Shown piece by piece: positions 17,964 through 25,671 of a stretch of 39,317 nucleotides of DNA. Source of the DNA: Gammaproteobacteria bacterium (GTDB lineage: Bacteria; Pseudomonadota; Gammaproteobacteria; Chromatiales; Chromatiaceae); contig JAAAOQ010000125.1 of NCBI GenBank assembly GCA_009908845.1, forward strand, positions 1-39,317, read 5' to 3'. The position numbers were made by a program, and so were the translations under genes. Every line of letters starts with the position of its first letter. The first letter of the stretch is position 1. Below the pieces are notes generated by a model. The model was not told the origin of the DNA. It searched no databases and saw only the letters and a list, made by a program, of their open reading frames with translations.

Positions 17964-18314
17964 CTAGATCTCCTCCTGTACCTTGTCGGCGAGCACCCGG
18001 ATCTGATGGCTGATACCGACGGCGTCTTCGACATCGAGCTGAAACGCGATCCCGCAACCGGCGCGCTCCTCGAAGCGGCCGACCTCGGCAATGGTTTCGA
18101 GGATGGGGCGGGCGAGATGCTCTTCGACCAACAGCATGAGCACGTCCCGCTGAGTCTCGAGAGTGAGACCGAAGAAGGTCTTCTGCTTCTCGGCGCCTTC
18201 GCCGCGCGCCTGACTGATTACGGTCGAGCCGGTGGCGCCGGCCTCGCGCGCTGCATCGAGCACCTGCTGGGTTTCGGTTCGCTCGACCAAGGCAATGATG
18301 AGCTTGAAATGCAT
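17964..18314 (-). CDS. PII-like regulatory protein
   Basis: A 116-residue protein with a PII-type ferredoxin fold pattern: KLIIALVERTETQQVLDAAREAGATGSTVI at the start, a T-loop-like segment (ARGEGAEKQKTFFGLTLE) and a second half LLVEEHLARPILETIAEVG. It departs from canonical GlnB/GlnK: no Tyr is seen in the T-loop and the TGxxGDGKIF block is replaced by VGRFEERAGCGIAFQ. It is therefore a divergent PII-like sensor, of the kind that docks to a partner membrane protein in SbtB or GlnK systems. It sits five bases after a DUF1538 gene and two before the CBS gene. Confidence 0.85.
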   Translation of the reverse strand: MHFKLIIALVERTETQQVLDAAREAGATGSTVISQARGEGAEKQKTFFGLTLETQRDVLMLLVEEHLARPILETIAEVGRFEERAGCGIAFQLDVEDAVGISHQIRVLADKVQEEI

Positions 18315-18319
18315 GGCTG

Positions 18320-19126
18320 TCAGCTCTCCTGGCGGCGTTTGGTGCGCGCTCGAGCGCGCAGACGATTGATCTCGGCCCCGATCTGAGCGTATCCAAGCAC
18401 GCTCATGATCGGGAATAGGCTGGCGAACGCGATCAGGCCGAAGCCGTCGAGCAACGGGTCGCGGCCGGGGATGTTGCTCGATAGTCCGATCCCGAGCGCG
18501 GCGACCAAGGGAACGGTGACCGTGGACGTGGTGACGCCACCCGAGTCGTAGGCGAGCGCCACAATACTGCGCGGGGCAAAGGCCGTTTGCAGCAGCACCA
18601 CGCAATAGCCAGCGATGATGTAGTAGTGCAGCGGCGTGCCGGTGACGATGCGGAAGACGCCGATCGTCAGTCCGATGGCGACGCCGACGGCAACGGCAAG
18701 GCGCAGCCCGCCTGCGGCGATGGTGCCGGCGGAGACCTGCTGCGCCTTGATCGCCACGGCGATCAACGACGGCTCCGCGATCGTGGTCGCGAACCCGATC
18801 GCGAACGCGAACAGATAGACCCAATGATAGTCGAGCCAGTGCGCAGGTGTGTGTTCTTGGTCTCCGGTGTTGCCGAGAAAGGCGGGATCGGTGAGTTGTG
18901 CGGCCATCAGCTTGCCGAGGGGAAACAAGGCCGATTGCAGCCCCTGGATAAAACAGGCCAGACCCACCACGACTAGCACGAGGCCGAGCACGACACGCCC
19001 GAGGTTCGGGATCGGCCGTCGCAGCACCATGACCTGAAACCCGATCAGGATCGCGATGATCGGCAGGACGTCGGTGATGGTACCGAATAGTGGCTCGGCC
19101 CAAGCGAGCAGGCGTTGCAGATCCAT
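18320..19126 (-). CDS. DUF1538 membrane protein, second copy
   Basis: Integral membrane protein of 268 residues with about six or seven hydrophobic helices. DUF1538 hallmarks: GFQVMVLRRPIPNLG, FATTIAEPSLIAVA (about 112), [21 protein letters not shown] (about 192) and [21 protein letters not shown] near the end, followed by a basic cytoplasmic tail RLRARARTKRRQES. The sequence is a clear paralog of the upstream gene and shares every motif in the same order. The repeated Gly/Thr/Ser-rich loops look like re-entrant substrate or ion sites. Function unknown; transport or channel activity is an inference. Confidence 0.87.
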   Translation of the reverse strand: MDLQRLLAWAEPLFGTITDVLPIIAILIGFQVMVLRRPIPNLGRVVLGLVLVVVGLACFIQGLQSALFPLGKLMAAQLTDPAFLGNTGDQEHTPAHWLDYHWVYLFAFAIGFATTIAEPSLIAVAIKAQQVSAGTIAAGGLRLAVAVGVAIGLTIGVFRIVTGTPLHYYIIAGYCVVLLQTAFAPRSIVALAYDSGGVTTSTVTVPLVAALGIGLSSNIPGRDPLLDGFGLIAFASLFPIMSVLGYAQIGAEINRLRARARTKRRQES

Positions 19127-19141
19127 GCCGTCGGGTCGCCT

Positions 19142-19879
19142 TTAGACCAGCATGCCGTAGCCCAGCACGAAGATCATCGGCGTCAGCGAGGCGAAGGCGA
19201 TCAGACCGAAGCCGTCGACGGTGGGATTGCGTCCTTCGATACTCGAGGCGAGCCCAATACCGAGTGCGGTGACCAAGGGCACCGTGATGGTCGAGGTGGT
19301 GACGCCGCCGGAATCATAGGCAATGCCGACGATCTCTGCCGGTGCGATCCCGGTCATCAGCACCACACCCAGGTAGCCGCCGATGATCAGGTAGTGCACC
19401 GGCCAACCGCGCAGGATGCGCAGCACACCGATGACGATCGCGAGGCCGACCGCGATCGCGACGGTCAAGCGCAACCCGTCGGCGTAGCTTTCGCGTGCAG
19501 CGTCAGTGGTTGGAATCATTCCACCTTCGGCGGCGACCAGCGCGGCCTCGTCGGCGACCGCGATCAGCGCAGGCTCGGCGACGGTGGTGCCGAAGCCGAG
19601 GCTGAACGCGAAGGCGAGCAGCCAGAACAGGCTTCCCTTGCGGGCAAAGTCTGACGCCATGGTCTCGCCGATCGGGAAGAGGGCGAGCTTGAGCCCTTGG
19701 ACGAACAGGGTGAGGCCGATCACCACGAGGAGCGCGCCGCCAAGGAGGCCGACCAGGTCCGGGATCGGCCGGCGCAAGACCAGGTACTGGAAGCCCAGGA
19801 TGACCGCGAGGATCGGGGTAAGATCACGCAGGCTGTCGCGCAGCGAGCTCAGCAGCGGCAATGCGAGCGCCTTGAGCAT
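19142..19879 (-). CDS. DUF1538 membrane protein, first copy
   Basis: Membrane protein of 245 residues, first gene of the DUF1538 operon. Helices are separated by the same conserved blocks as its paralog: [14 protein letters not shown] (about 29), [18 protein letters not shown] (about 95), [21 protein letters not shown] (about 189) and [21 protein letters not shown] at the C-terminus. It ends right after the last helix, without the basic tail of the second copy. Fifteen bases separate the two genes, so a one-to-one complex is plausible. Homologs with both halves fused in one chain are known to me. No clear ribosome site precedes the ATG. Confidence 0.87.
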   Translation of the reverse strand: MLKALALPLLSSLRDSLRDLTPILAVILGFQYLVLRRPIPDLVGLLGGALLVVIGLTLFVQGLKLALFPIGETMASDFARKGSLFWLLAFAFSLGFGTTVAEPALIAVADEAALVAAEGGMIPTTDAARESYADGLRLTVAIAVGLAIVIGVLRILRGWPVHYLIIGGYLGVVLMTGIAPAEIVGIAYDSGGVTTSTITVPLVTALGIGLASSIEGRNPTVDGFGLIAFASLTPMIFVLGYGMLV

Positions 19880-20358
19880 GCTCGCAGTTCAGCATCCCAC
19901 AAGAACTGAGCAGGAATGGACGATCTGACTGCAGGGAGGTCGAAGGTGGACGGCGGGATGATGACGGAACATTGGCGGATAGCGATCGCACTGCAAGGCT
20001 CGAACGTTCAAACTATAGTCGGCAAAACGCCCGCTTGCCGTGAGGGTCGACCCAGCTCCGGGGCCGGGGCATCGTCGGGACTACAGGGCGGGGCGGCGGG
20101 ATTTCAGTCGGGTGAGATGGCGCTGTATCCGCGGCCTGTTGGCTGATGCGATCGACGCGACACGGCCCGGCGTTTCGGTCCTGTTGCCTGGCACTCCCGG
20201 TAAGAGAGAACCTCTCGCGCTTGCAGCGGGAGGTGCGCCTCTCGTCGCATGCTCTCGCGCGCACGAAACAGACGATGGGTCGCGGATGTCGCTGTGGCGT
20301 CACATGCTGCCTAGACATGCCCACGTATAGCAATCTTGGATCTCGATGGGTCGATCTT
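19880..20358. other. divergent intergenic region (DUF1538 operon / nadC)
   Basis: About 480 bases between two divergent genes. Short frames on both strands lack ribosome sites and recognisable sequence. The stretch around 20200-20260 holds several GAGAG/CTCTC inverted segments that could fold in RNA. No promoter with both elements was convincing. Nothing else was recognised. Confidence 0.35.
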
Positions 20359-21243
20359 ATGAGCAATCCAACCATCTCCGATGCTCCGAGTGCCGAACGG
20401 TTGGCTCGGCATCATCCACCGCCGGAATTGGTTTCCGCGCAGGTGCGCGAGGCGCTTGCCGAGGATGTCGGGGACGGTGATCTCACGGCGGGCCTGCTGC
20501 TCGCTGATGCAAGGGCGGGCGCCGAGGTGATCAGCCGTGATGAGGCGGTGCTTTGCGGGGCGCAATGGTTCGAGGAGGTCTTTCGTCAGCTCGATCCGGG
20601 CGTTGTGATCGATTGGGACCTGCGCGATGGAGAGCGTGTGCAGCCGGGACAGCGCCTGTGCTCGCTCGAAGGCAACCTGCGCCAGCTGCTCACCGGCGAG
20701 CGCACCGCGCTCAACTATCTACAGTTGCTGTCCGGAACGGCGACCCGCGCGCGCCGCTACGCCGATGCCGTCGCCGGACTCCCGGTGCGCATCCTCGATA
20801 CCCGCAAGACCTTGCCTGGGCTGCGGCGGCAGCAGAAGTATGCGGTTCTCTGCGGCGGTTGCGATAACCATCGCATGGGTCTGTTCGATGCCATCCTGAT
20901 CAAGGAGAATCATATCTGCGCCGCCGGCTCGATCAGCGCGGCAGTGGCCGCAGCCCGGCGTCTTGCTGGCGGGGTTCCGGTCGAGATCGAGGTGGAATCA
21001 CTCGATGAGCTGCGCGAAGCACTGGAGGCTGGTGTGGAGCGCGTGCTCCTCGACAACTTTGGGCTGCCCGAGCTGCGCCGGGCTGTGGAGCTGACCGCAG
21101 GCCGCTCCCGGCTCGAGGCATCGGGCGGGATCACGCGCGAGCGGTTGCGTGTCATTGCCGAGACCGGCGTCGACGATATCTCGGTCGGCGGGCTGACCAA
21201 GCACGTCGAGGCGGTCGATCTGTCGATGCGATTGGTTTCTTGA
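20359..21243 (+). CDS. nadC: nicotinate-nucleotide pyrophosphorylase (quinolinate phosphoribosyltransferase)
   Basis: Converts quinolinate and PRPP to nicotinate mononucleotide, CO2 and PPi in de novo NAD synthesis; 294 residues. Motifs: [15 protein letters not shown] (about 36), [17 protein letters not shown], the active-site block [18 protein letters not shown] with [40 protein letters not shown] and LEASGGIT. The ATG at 20359 fits family N-termini, though its ribosome site is weak; the frame is open 71 codons further but that part is unlike the family. It is not accompanied by nadA or nadB here. Confidence 0.95.
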   Translation: MSNPTISDAPSAERLARHHPPPELVSAQVREALAEDVGDGDLTAGLLLADARAGAEVISRDEAVLCGAQWFEEVFRQLDPGVVIDWDLRDGERVQPGQRLCSLEGNLRQLLTGERTALNYLQLLSGTATRARRYADAVAGLPVRILDTRKTLPGLRRQQKYAVLCGGCDNHRMGLFDAILIKENHICAAGSISAAVAAARRLAGGVPVEIEVESLDELREALEAGVERVLLDNFGLPELRRAVELTAGRSRLEASGGITRERLRVIAETGVDDISVGGLTKHVEAVDLSMRLVS

Positions 21244-21356
21244 CTGCCCTGGCCCGGCAACTGGCTTCTCGTGCCCGGTACGGCGGCTGCGGATGAGCGG
21301 GGTTACGGCGATTTGCGCTGCCTATCGCTAGGCGGTTGCGAATTGGCAATAATGAC

Positions 21357-21384
21357 TTGGAATTTTAGAAAATGATTATATAAT
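21357..21384 (+). promoter_or_regulatory. sigma-70 promoter of the sulfur globule gene
   Basis: TTGGAA (21357-21362) and a perfect TATAAT (21379-21384) are 16 bases apart, in an AT-rich island that stands out from the GC-rich surroundings. Transcription should begin near 21391, leaving a leader of about 60 bases before the ATG at 21454. This is the best-matched promoter seen in the window and suits a strongly expressed structural protein. Confidence 0.75.
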
Positions 21385-21453
21385 AATCCCTGTTGTCGCT
21401 GCACTGGCGACGACGCTTGCAACCCAGACAATACCGAAGACCGGAGAAGATTG

Positions 21454-21843
21454 ATGAAAAAGCTTGCTACTGCCGCTGCCGTTGCCGCCCTGCTTGGTGT
21501 GTCCGCCTCTGCCAGCGCTTGGTGGGGTCCGGGCTGGGGTGGCCCCGGTTACGGCAACGGTTGGGGTGACGGCATCGGCGACATGTTCGGCGACATGTTC
21601 GGCGATGGCTACGGCGACTTCAACATGAGCATGAGCGGCGGTGGCCACGGCTACGGTCGTGGGCGCGGCTATGGTTATGGTCGCGGCTATGGCTATGGTT
21701 ACGGTAATCCGTACTACGGTGGCTACTACGGCGCACCCTATTATGGTGCCCCTTACGCAGCACCCTACGGAGCCCCTTATGGCGCGGCTCCCTACGGCGC
21801 GCCGCAAGCGCCTGCTGCGCCTGCTGATAGCGAATCCAAGTAA
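21454..21843 (+). CDS. sulfur globule protein, SgpA/SgpB type
   Basis: Exported structural protein of the envelope around periplasmic sulfur globules in purple sulfur bacteria. It has 129 residues: a Sec signal peptide ([22 protein letters not shown], cleavage expected after Ala22), an aromatic start WWGPGWGG, then the block [20 protein letters not shown], which I recall from Allochromatium SgpA/SgpB. Gly-Tyr repeats (GYGRG, GYGYG) follow at about 64-85, then APYGAPY repeats to residue 117 and an acidic end. The composition is dominated by Gly and Tyr, with Pro and Ala. ATG 21454 follows GGAGAA; an in-frame TTG one codon earlier is less likely. It has its own promoter and terminator. Confidence 0.9.
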   Translation: MKKLATAAAVAALLGVSASASAWWGPGWGGPGYGNGWGDGIGDMFGDMFGDGYGDFNMSMSGGGHGYGRGRGYGYGRGYGYGYGNPYYGGYYGAPYYGAPYAAPYGAPYGAAPYGAPQAPAAPADSESK

Positions 21844-21872
21844 GGTCCGCTAACAGCCTGCCAATAGGCTGA

Positions 21873-21910
21873 GGCCCGACGGCCAACTCTCAAGGGTTGG
21901 CCGTCGGGCC
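21873..21910 (+). terminator. terminator of the sulfur globule gene
   Basis: A perfect 15-bp stem, GGCCCGACGGCCAAC with GTTGGCCGTCGGGCC, around an 8-base loop, 30 bases after the stop codon and followed by TATTTG. Its stability suggests firm transcription stop and mRNA 3'-end protection. The next 240 bases (21911-22154) hold nothing recognised. Confidence 0.8.
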
Positions 21911-22154
21911 TATTTGCGTTGGCGCAACGCTTTTCTTGTTCTGCGGGAGTGCCGCCGGACGATGGTGGCGCGGCGGCTATGCGCTTACGATCTCGCCGTT
22001 GGCGGTGAGCCTGGCTCGGGGCTGTCGACGCAATGAGCCCATAAACCGCAGTGGTCCGCTGCATAGAACAATGAACGGCTTCGATTGAATCGGGTTTTGG
22101 GCGCCTTGGCACTGACCCGGGGGTACGGCGCGCTACGCCTAGGATGATGCCTGC

Positions 22155-22682
22155 TCAGGTGATGAGCAACAGGCTACTGTAAGCCAGGCCGAGGCCAATC
22201 GCCGAGGCGACGAGCACGTCGGTCGGATAGTGCAGACCTAGGACGACGCGCGAGGCCGCGACCAGCAGCGTGAATGGGATCAGCAGCCAGCCCAGGTGCG
22301 GATAGTAGTAGAGCGCGATCGTCGAAAAGCTCACCGCATGGAGCGTGTGCCCGGATGGGAAACTGTAGCGATCCAGCGGCGGCACGCTGGCAGCGATATC
22401 CGTCGCGTAGTGACAAGGCCGGACACGGCGTGTTCGACCCTTAAGGCTTCGGTAGAGTAGGAGTGCAATCCCACCGACGATAAGCATGTGCAAGGCCGCC
22501 TCGAGGCCGTCTAGGCCATCGACGATCGGCAGCACGGCCATCAAGCTGTACCAGAACACCCCATTGCCGAGACGGCTGATCAGCGCGAACGGGCGCAGTA
22601 GCCAAGGGTGCCGATGGGCGCGGTTCCAGCGTCGGCACAGCGGTGTCTCAAGCTCATTCAGCAGTCGCAGGAATGGGTTCAT
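22155..22682 (-). CDS. PAP2-family membrane phosphatase
   Basis: A 175-residue membrane phosphatase with the three PAP2 signatures: KGRTRRVRP (about 80), PSGHTLHAVSF (about 109) and SRVVLGLHYPTDV (about 144), giving the catalytic His pair and Arg. Four or five hydrophobic helices surround them. The family dephosphorylates phosphatidate, phosphatidylglycerol phosphate or undecaprenyl pyrophosphate. The ATG at 22682 lies inside the last 29 bases of the glycosyltransferase gene, implying translational coupling; a GTG at 22706 is an alternative. It is the last gene of the lipid operon. Confidence 0.88.
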   Translation of the reverse strand: MNPFLRLLNELETPLCRRWNRAHRHPWLLRPFALISRLGNGVFWYSLMAVLPIVDGLDGLEAALHMLIVGGIALLLYRSLKGRTRRVRPCHYATDIAASVPPLDRYSFPSGHTLHAVSFSTIALYYYPHLGWLLIPFTLLVAASRVVLGLHYPTDVLVASAIGLGLAYSSLLLIT

Positions 22683-23913
22683 GGCGCTCGCCCCGCTTGC
22701 CGGCACAATCGATCACAGAAAAGAGGCGATCCTCGAGGTCCGCGATAACGCGCTCCCAGCTCAGCGATTCGGCGGTTTGTCTCGCCGCCCGCCCTAGATC
22801 GCTCAGACGCCCGCGGTCCTCTGCGGCCTGCTCGGCGCATCGCAAGAAGGCTGCGCGATCGGCCATAGGTACACTATAGCCGTTCACGCCATCATGCAGG
22901 TGCTCGCTTGCAGCGGCGTAGTCGAAGGCGATCGGCGCGATTCCGCTTGCAAGTGCCTCGGTCAGCACGTTACCGAAGGTCTCGGTCAGGCTTGGAAAGA
23001 TGAAGAGGTCTGCTGAGGCATAGTGGACCGCGAGCTCGTGACCGATCTTGGCGCCGGTGTAGACGTGGCCGGGGTGGTGCTGGCGAAGCTGGGCGAGCTC
23101 CGGCCCATCCCCAACGAGCACGCAACGGCTATTCGGTTGGGCGTGGTGGATGCGCTCGAATGCCTCGATCGCAAGCGCCACATTCTTCTCGGCGGCGATC
23201 CGTCCGACGTAGAGTGCTACCAGGCTCTGGTCGTCGCAGCCCCAGGATCGCCGCAGCGCTCTGCTGCGATGCGCCGGGGAGAACCGGCCGGTATCGACGC
23301 CGCGGCTCAGCACATGCAGGTTCCGGAACCCATCGCGGCTGAGGTCGCGCTGCAGGCTGCGGGTCGGGACCAGGGTTGCCTGGGAACGATTGTGGAAGCG
23401 TCTCAGCAGATGCGCGATCGGGCGCATCAAGAGGCCGACCCCGTAATGGCTGCAATACTGTTGGAACTGGGTGTGAAAGCCAGTCAGCGCCGGGATCTCG
23501 AGTCTTTCTGCGACTCGAAGGGCGGCATGGCCGAGCGGCCCCTCGGTCGCGATGTAGACCGCATCGGGTCGGCTGTCCTGCCACAGCTGGCGCAAGCGCT
23601 TCCATGCGGGAAGGCCGAAACGCAATCCTCGATAGCCCGGTAACGGCAATCCGCCGACCAACAACTGGCATGGCTCTGCGGCCTGCGATCTGGCCGGGGC
23701 GTGCTGTGCTTGTGGTCGATCCGCTGGCTGGCGCGGTCTGACCAGGCCGACCCGATGACCACGACGCTCCAGTCCGTTGGCCAGCTGAGACAGGGTGTTG
23801 GCGACGCCGTTGATCTCAGGCGGGTAGGTTTCGGTGACCAGCGCGACATAGAGCTGTCTGGCGCTCTGGGCCGGGGAATGACAGCGATGGGTCCTGTGGT
23901 CAGGAGCGCTCAT
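22654..23913 (-). CDS. GT4-family glycosyltransferase
   Basis: A 419-residue GT-B fold glycosyltransferase. The N-terminal domain begins VALVTETYPPEINGVANTLSQLANGL with GHRVGLVRP. The nucleotide-sugar domain has LYVGRIAAEKNVALAIEAFE (about 234), VGDGPELAQL, and the E-x7-E region SLTETFGNVLTEALASG (about 307-323). The sequence resembles bacterial mannosyl- or glucosyltransferases acting on diacylglycerol-type lipids (MgtA/SqdX-like), but acceptor and donor cannot be read. It overlaps the acyltransferase gene by four bases (ATGA). No transmembrane segment is seen; it probably sits on the inner face of the membrane. Confidence 0.87.
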   Translation of the reverse strand: MSAPDHRTHRCHSPAQSARQLYVALVTETYPPEINGVANTLSQLANGLERRGHRVGLVRPRQPADRPQAQHAPARSQAAEPCQLLVGGLPLPGYRGLRFGLPAWKRLRQLWQDSRPDAVYIATEGPLGHAALRVAERLEIPALTGFHTQFQQYCSHYGVGLLMRPIAHLLRRFHNRSQATLVPTRSLQRDLSRDGFRNLHVLSRGVDTGRFSPAHRSRALRRSWGCDDQSLVALYVGRIAAEKNVALAIEAFERIHHAQPNSRCVLVGDGPELAQLRQHHPGHVYTGAKIGHELAVHYASADLFIFPSLTETFGNVLTEALASGIAPIAFDYAAASEHLHDGVNGYSVPMADRAAFLRCAEQAAEDRGRLSDLGRAARQTAESLSWERVIADLEDRLFSVIDCAGKRGERHEPIPATAE

Positions 23914-24716
23914 GAGATCGCGACCTCCTGGCCAAGACGGAGAGGTCTCGAGGGCGGCTCGAGCGGGACCTCAAGCGCCGCTGCGATCGCAGCGCGGGAT
24001 TGTGCCGCGAGTGAACGGCGGTCGATCCCCTCGCTGACGATCGGCTCTCGGAAATGGATCTCGACTCGGGTGGCTGGTCGCTGCAGCACTCGCCAGCCGT
24101 GGGCAACCAGGTTGTCATCCCCGACGAAGGGTGCGATCGGGTCGGGCGCGGCGTTGGTGCCGTAGCGGATGGCGACCGGTTGCACCGGAACCCCGGTCTG
24201 GCGCGCCGAGGCGAGCAGGCGCGGAAAGAATCGCCGGACCTGACGACCATCGCTGGTGGTGCCCTCGGCGAAGATCACGACTGGCTTGCCATTGCCGACC
24301 CTGGTCTCGATCTGGTCGGTCAGCGACTGGGCTTGATTGCCGCCGCGCTTGATGAACAGCGTGCCGACCTGCGCCGACATCCAGCCGATCAGCGGCCAGT
24401 CCCTGACCTCGATCTTCGACAGGAAGTCGGTCTCGATCAGTGACCCGAGCACTGTGATATCGAGCCAAGAGACATGGTTGGCGACGATCAGCGCCGGCTT
24501 GACCGGCGTTCCGGTCACCTCGGCGACCTCGACTCCCAGTATCGGCAGCACGCGCTGATGCCACCAGCGCACGATCCTGGGCAACGATTGCCAGGGCCGG
24601 CCGAGCGCCTGCGAGAGCGTAAAGCCCAGCAGGAGCGTCGTACCGATCAGGAGGTAACCGCTGAGGCGCAGCAGGCGGATGCTCGCGCGCAGGGATGAGG
24701 TGCTTGCAGGAGGCAT
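23910..24716 (-). CDS. 1-acyl-glycerol-phosphate / lyso-ornithine-lipid acyltransferase
   Basis: PlsC-family O-acyltransferase of 268 residues with an N-terminal membrane anchor (about 16-40). Motif I is NHVSWLD (about 79), motif II is GTLFIKRGG (about 117), motif III is FAEGTTSDGRQVRRFF (about 149), followed by VQPVAIRY. Its place ten bases after an OlsB-like gene suggests an OlsA role, adding the second acyl chain to lyso-ornithine lipid, rather than being the main PlsC. The basis is context plus family; sequence alone does not separate OlsA from PlsC. Confidence 0.87.
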   Translation of the reverse strand: MPPASTSSLRASIRLLRLSGYLLIGTTLLLGFTLSQALGRPWQSLPRIVRWWHQRVLPILGVEVAEVTGTPVKPALIVANHVSWLDITVLGSLIETDFLSKIEVRDWPLIGWMSAQVGTLFIKRGGNQAQSLTDQIETRVGNGKPVVIFAEGTTSDGRQVRRFFPRLLASARQTGVPVQPVAIRYGTNAAPDPIAPFVGDDNLVAHGWRVLQRPATRVEIHFREPIVSEGIDRRSLAAQSRAAIAAALEVPLEPPSRPLRLGQEVAIS

Positions 24717-24725
24717 CAGCGCGCC

Positions 24726-25484
24726 CTAGACACGCTCGAGGAAGTGGCGCGCATAGGTTGGGTTCAGCGCACGCATGTCCAGCAGCATCAAGATGTCCCC
24801 GACTTCGAAGTCCGGATCTCGGCAAGGCTCGCCGCAGGCGAGTGCGCCCAGGCGCACATAGCCTTTGAGCAGGGCCGGCAACGGGGCATCGACGACATCA
24901 TCGGCTGACAAGGTCGTTTGCAGTGGCACTCGTGGTACAACGCGCAGCCATTCCGGCGCCATCGCCTGTCGCCGCAGCCGGTTCATGATGGCGGCGGCCT
25001 GGCAATCGTTCTCGCCAAGCGGCACGCTCGCGCAGCCGAAGAGGTAGTCGACCTGTTGCTGGTGAATATAGTGCGCGACCCCGGACCAGAGGACCGCGAT
25101 CACGGAGCCCTGTCGGCATTCGGGTGAAACGCAGGTCCGCCCTAGCTCGAGCAGGTGCCCGGAGAGTGATGGGATTACACCGAGATCGAACTCGCCCTCG
25201 GAGTAGAAACCTCCGAGTTTGGCGGCGCCGGAATTGCTGAGCAGCCGCGTGCAGCCCACCACCCGGCCGCTCTTCGTCTCCCGGACGAGCAGGTGCTCGC
25301 AGACCGGATCGAACTCGTCGCTGTCGAGCCCGTCCTCGCCGGGCTTGAGCTTCGCGCCGAGCTCCTCACCAAAGATTCGATAACGTAGCGCCTGGGCTTC
25401 GCGCACCGCTTGCGGCGAATCGGCAAGCTCGACGAAAAGGCGTTCGCCGCGTTTTACACTCAGCGCCGGTGCGCTCGCTCCCAT
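24726..25484 (-). CDS. OlsB-like N-acyltransferase (ornithine lipid synthesis)
   Basis: GNAT-type acyltransferase of 252 residues related to OlsB, which transfers a 3-hydroxyacyl group from ACP to the alpha-amino group of ornithine. Family features: AQALRYRIFGEELGAKL (about 31), HLLVRETKSGRVVGCTRLL, LELGRTCVSPECRQGSVIAVLWSG (about 113) and a late GDILMLLDMRALNPTYARHFLE. The ATG at 25484 has GGAG five bases upstream; an ATG five codons earlier has no such site. It is the first gene of a four-gene operon with a PHO-box-like element upstream. Amine specificity is inferred. Confidence 0.83.
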   Translation of the reverse strand: MGASAPALSVKRGERLFVELADSPQAVREAQALRYRIFGEELGAKLKPGEDGLDSDEFDPVCEHLLVRETKSGRVVGCTRLLSNSGAAKLGGFYSEGEFDLGVIPSLSGHLLELGRTCVSPECRQGSVIAVLWSGVAHYIHQQQVDYLFGCASVPLGENDCQAAAIMNRLRRQAMAPEWLRVVPRVPLQTTLSADDVVDAPLPALLKGYVRLGALACGEPCRDPDFEVGDILMLLDMRALNPTYARHFLERV

Positions 25485-25540
25485 GTCTTCTCCGACCATC
25501 GCAACGGGGTAACTTCTCAGTTTACTGAAAGCGCATGTCG

Positions 25541-25574
25541 ATTCTGTGGCTTGATCATGACGGATCGATGACCG
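25541..25574 (-). promoter_or_regulatory. PHO-box-like site and -10 element upstream of the lipid operon
   Basis: On the minus strand, CGGTCAT-CGAT-CCGTCAT (25574 down to 25557) repeats a PhoB-type heptamer with the four-base spacing of the E. coli PHO box (CTGTCAT repeats). CAGAAT (25546-25541) lies ten bases downstream, where a PhoB-dependent promoter places its -10 hexamer. The start codon of the OlsB-like gene is about 57 bases further. The match is by eye against the remembered consensus. Confidence 0.55.
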
Positions 25575-25671
25575 TCGGGTTGCGCCAGCTCCAGAAGCTG
25601 CAGGCCGCTTCTTGCTCGCCCTGCACAGCACGGGCACGGGCTCGGGGTCAGTGAGCATCCGACCCCAGGGA

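Noticed and set aside
17964..19103. Long minus-strand frame linking the PII-like protein to an Arg-rich N-terminal extension
   Set aside because: The extension is an out-of-frame reading of the DUF1538 gene; the ATG at 18314 starts the real PII-like protein.
20040..20330. Plus-strand 96-codon frame before nadC
   Set aside because: No ribosome site, unlike any known family, and it lies in an intergenic region without other coding signs.
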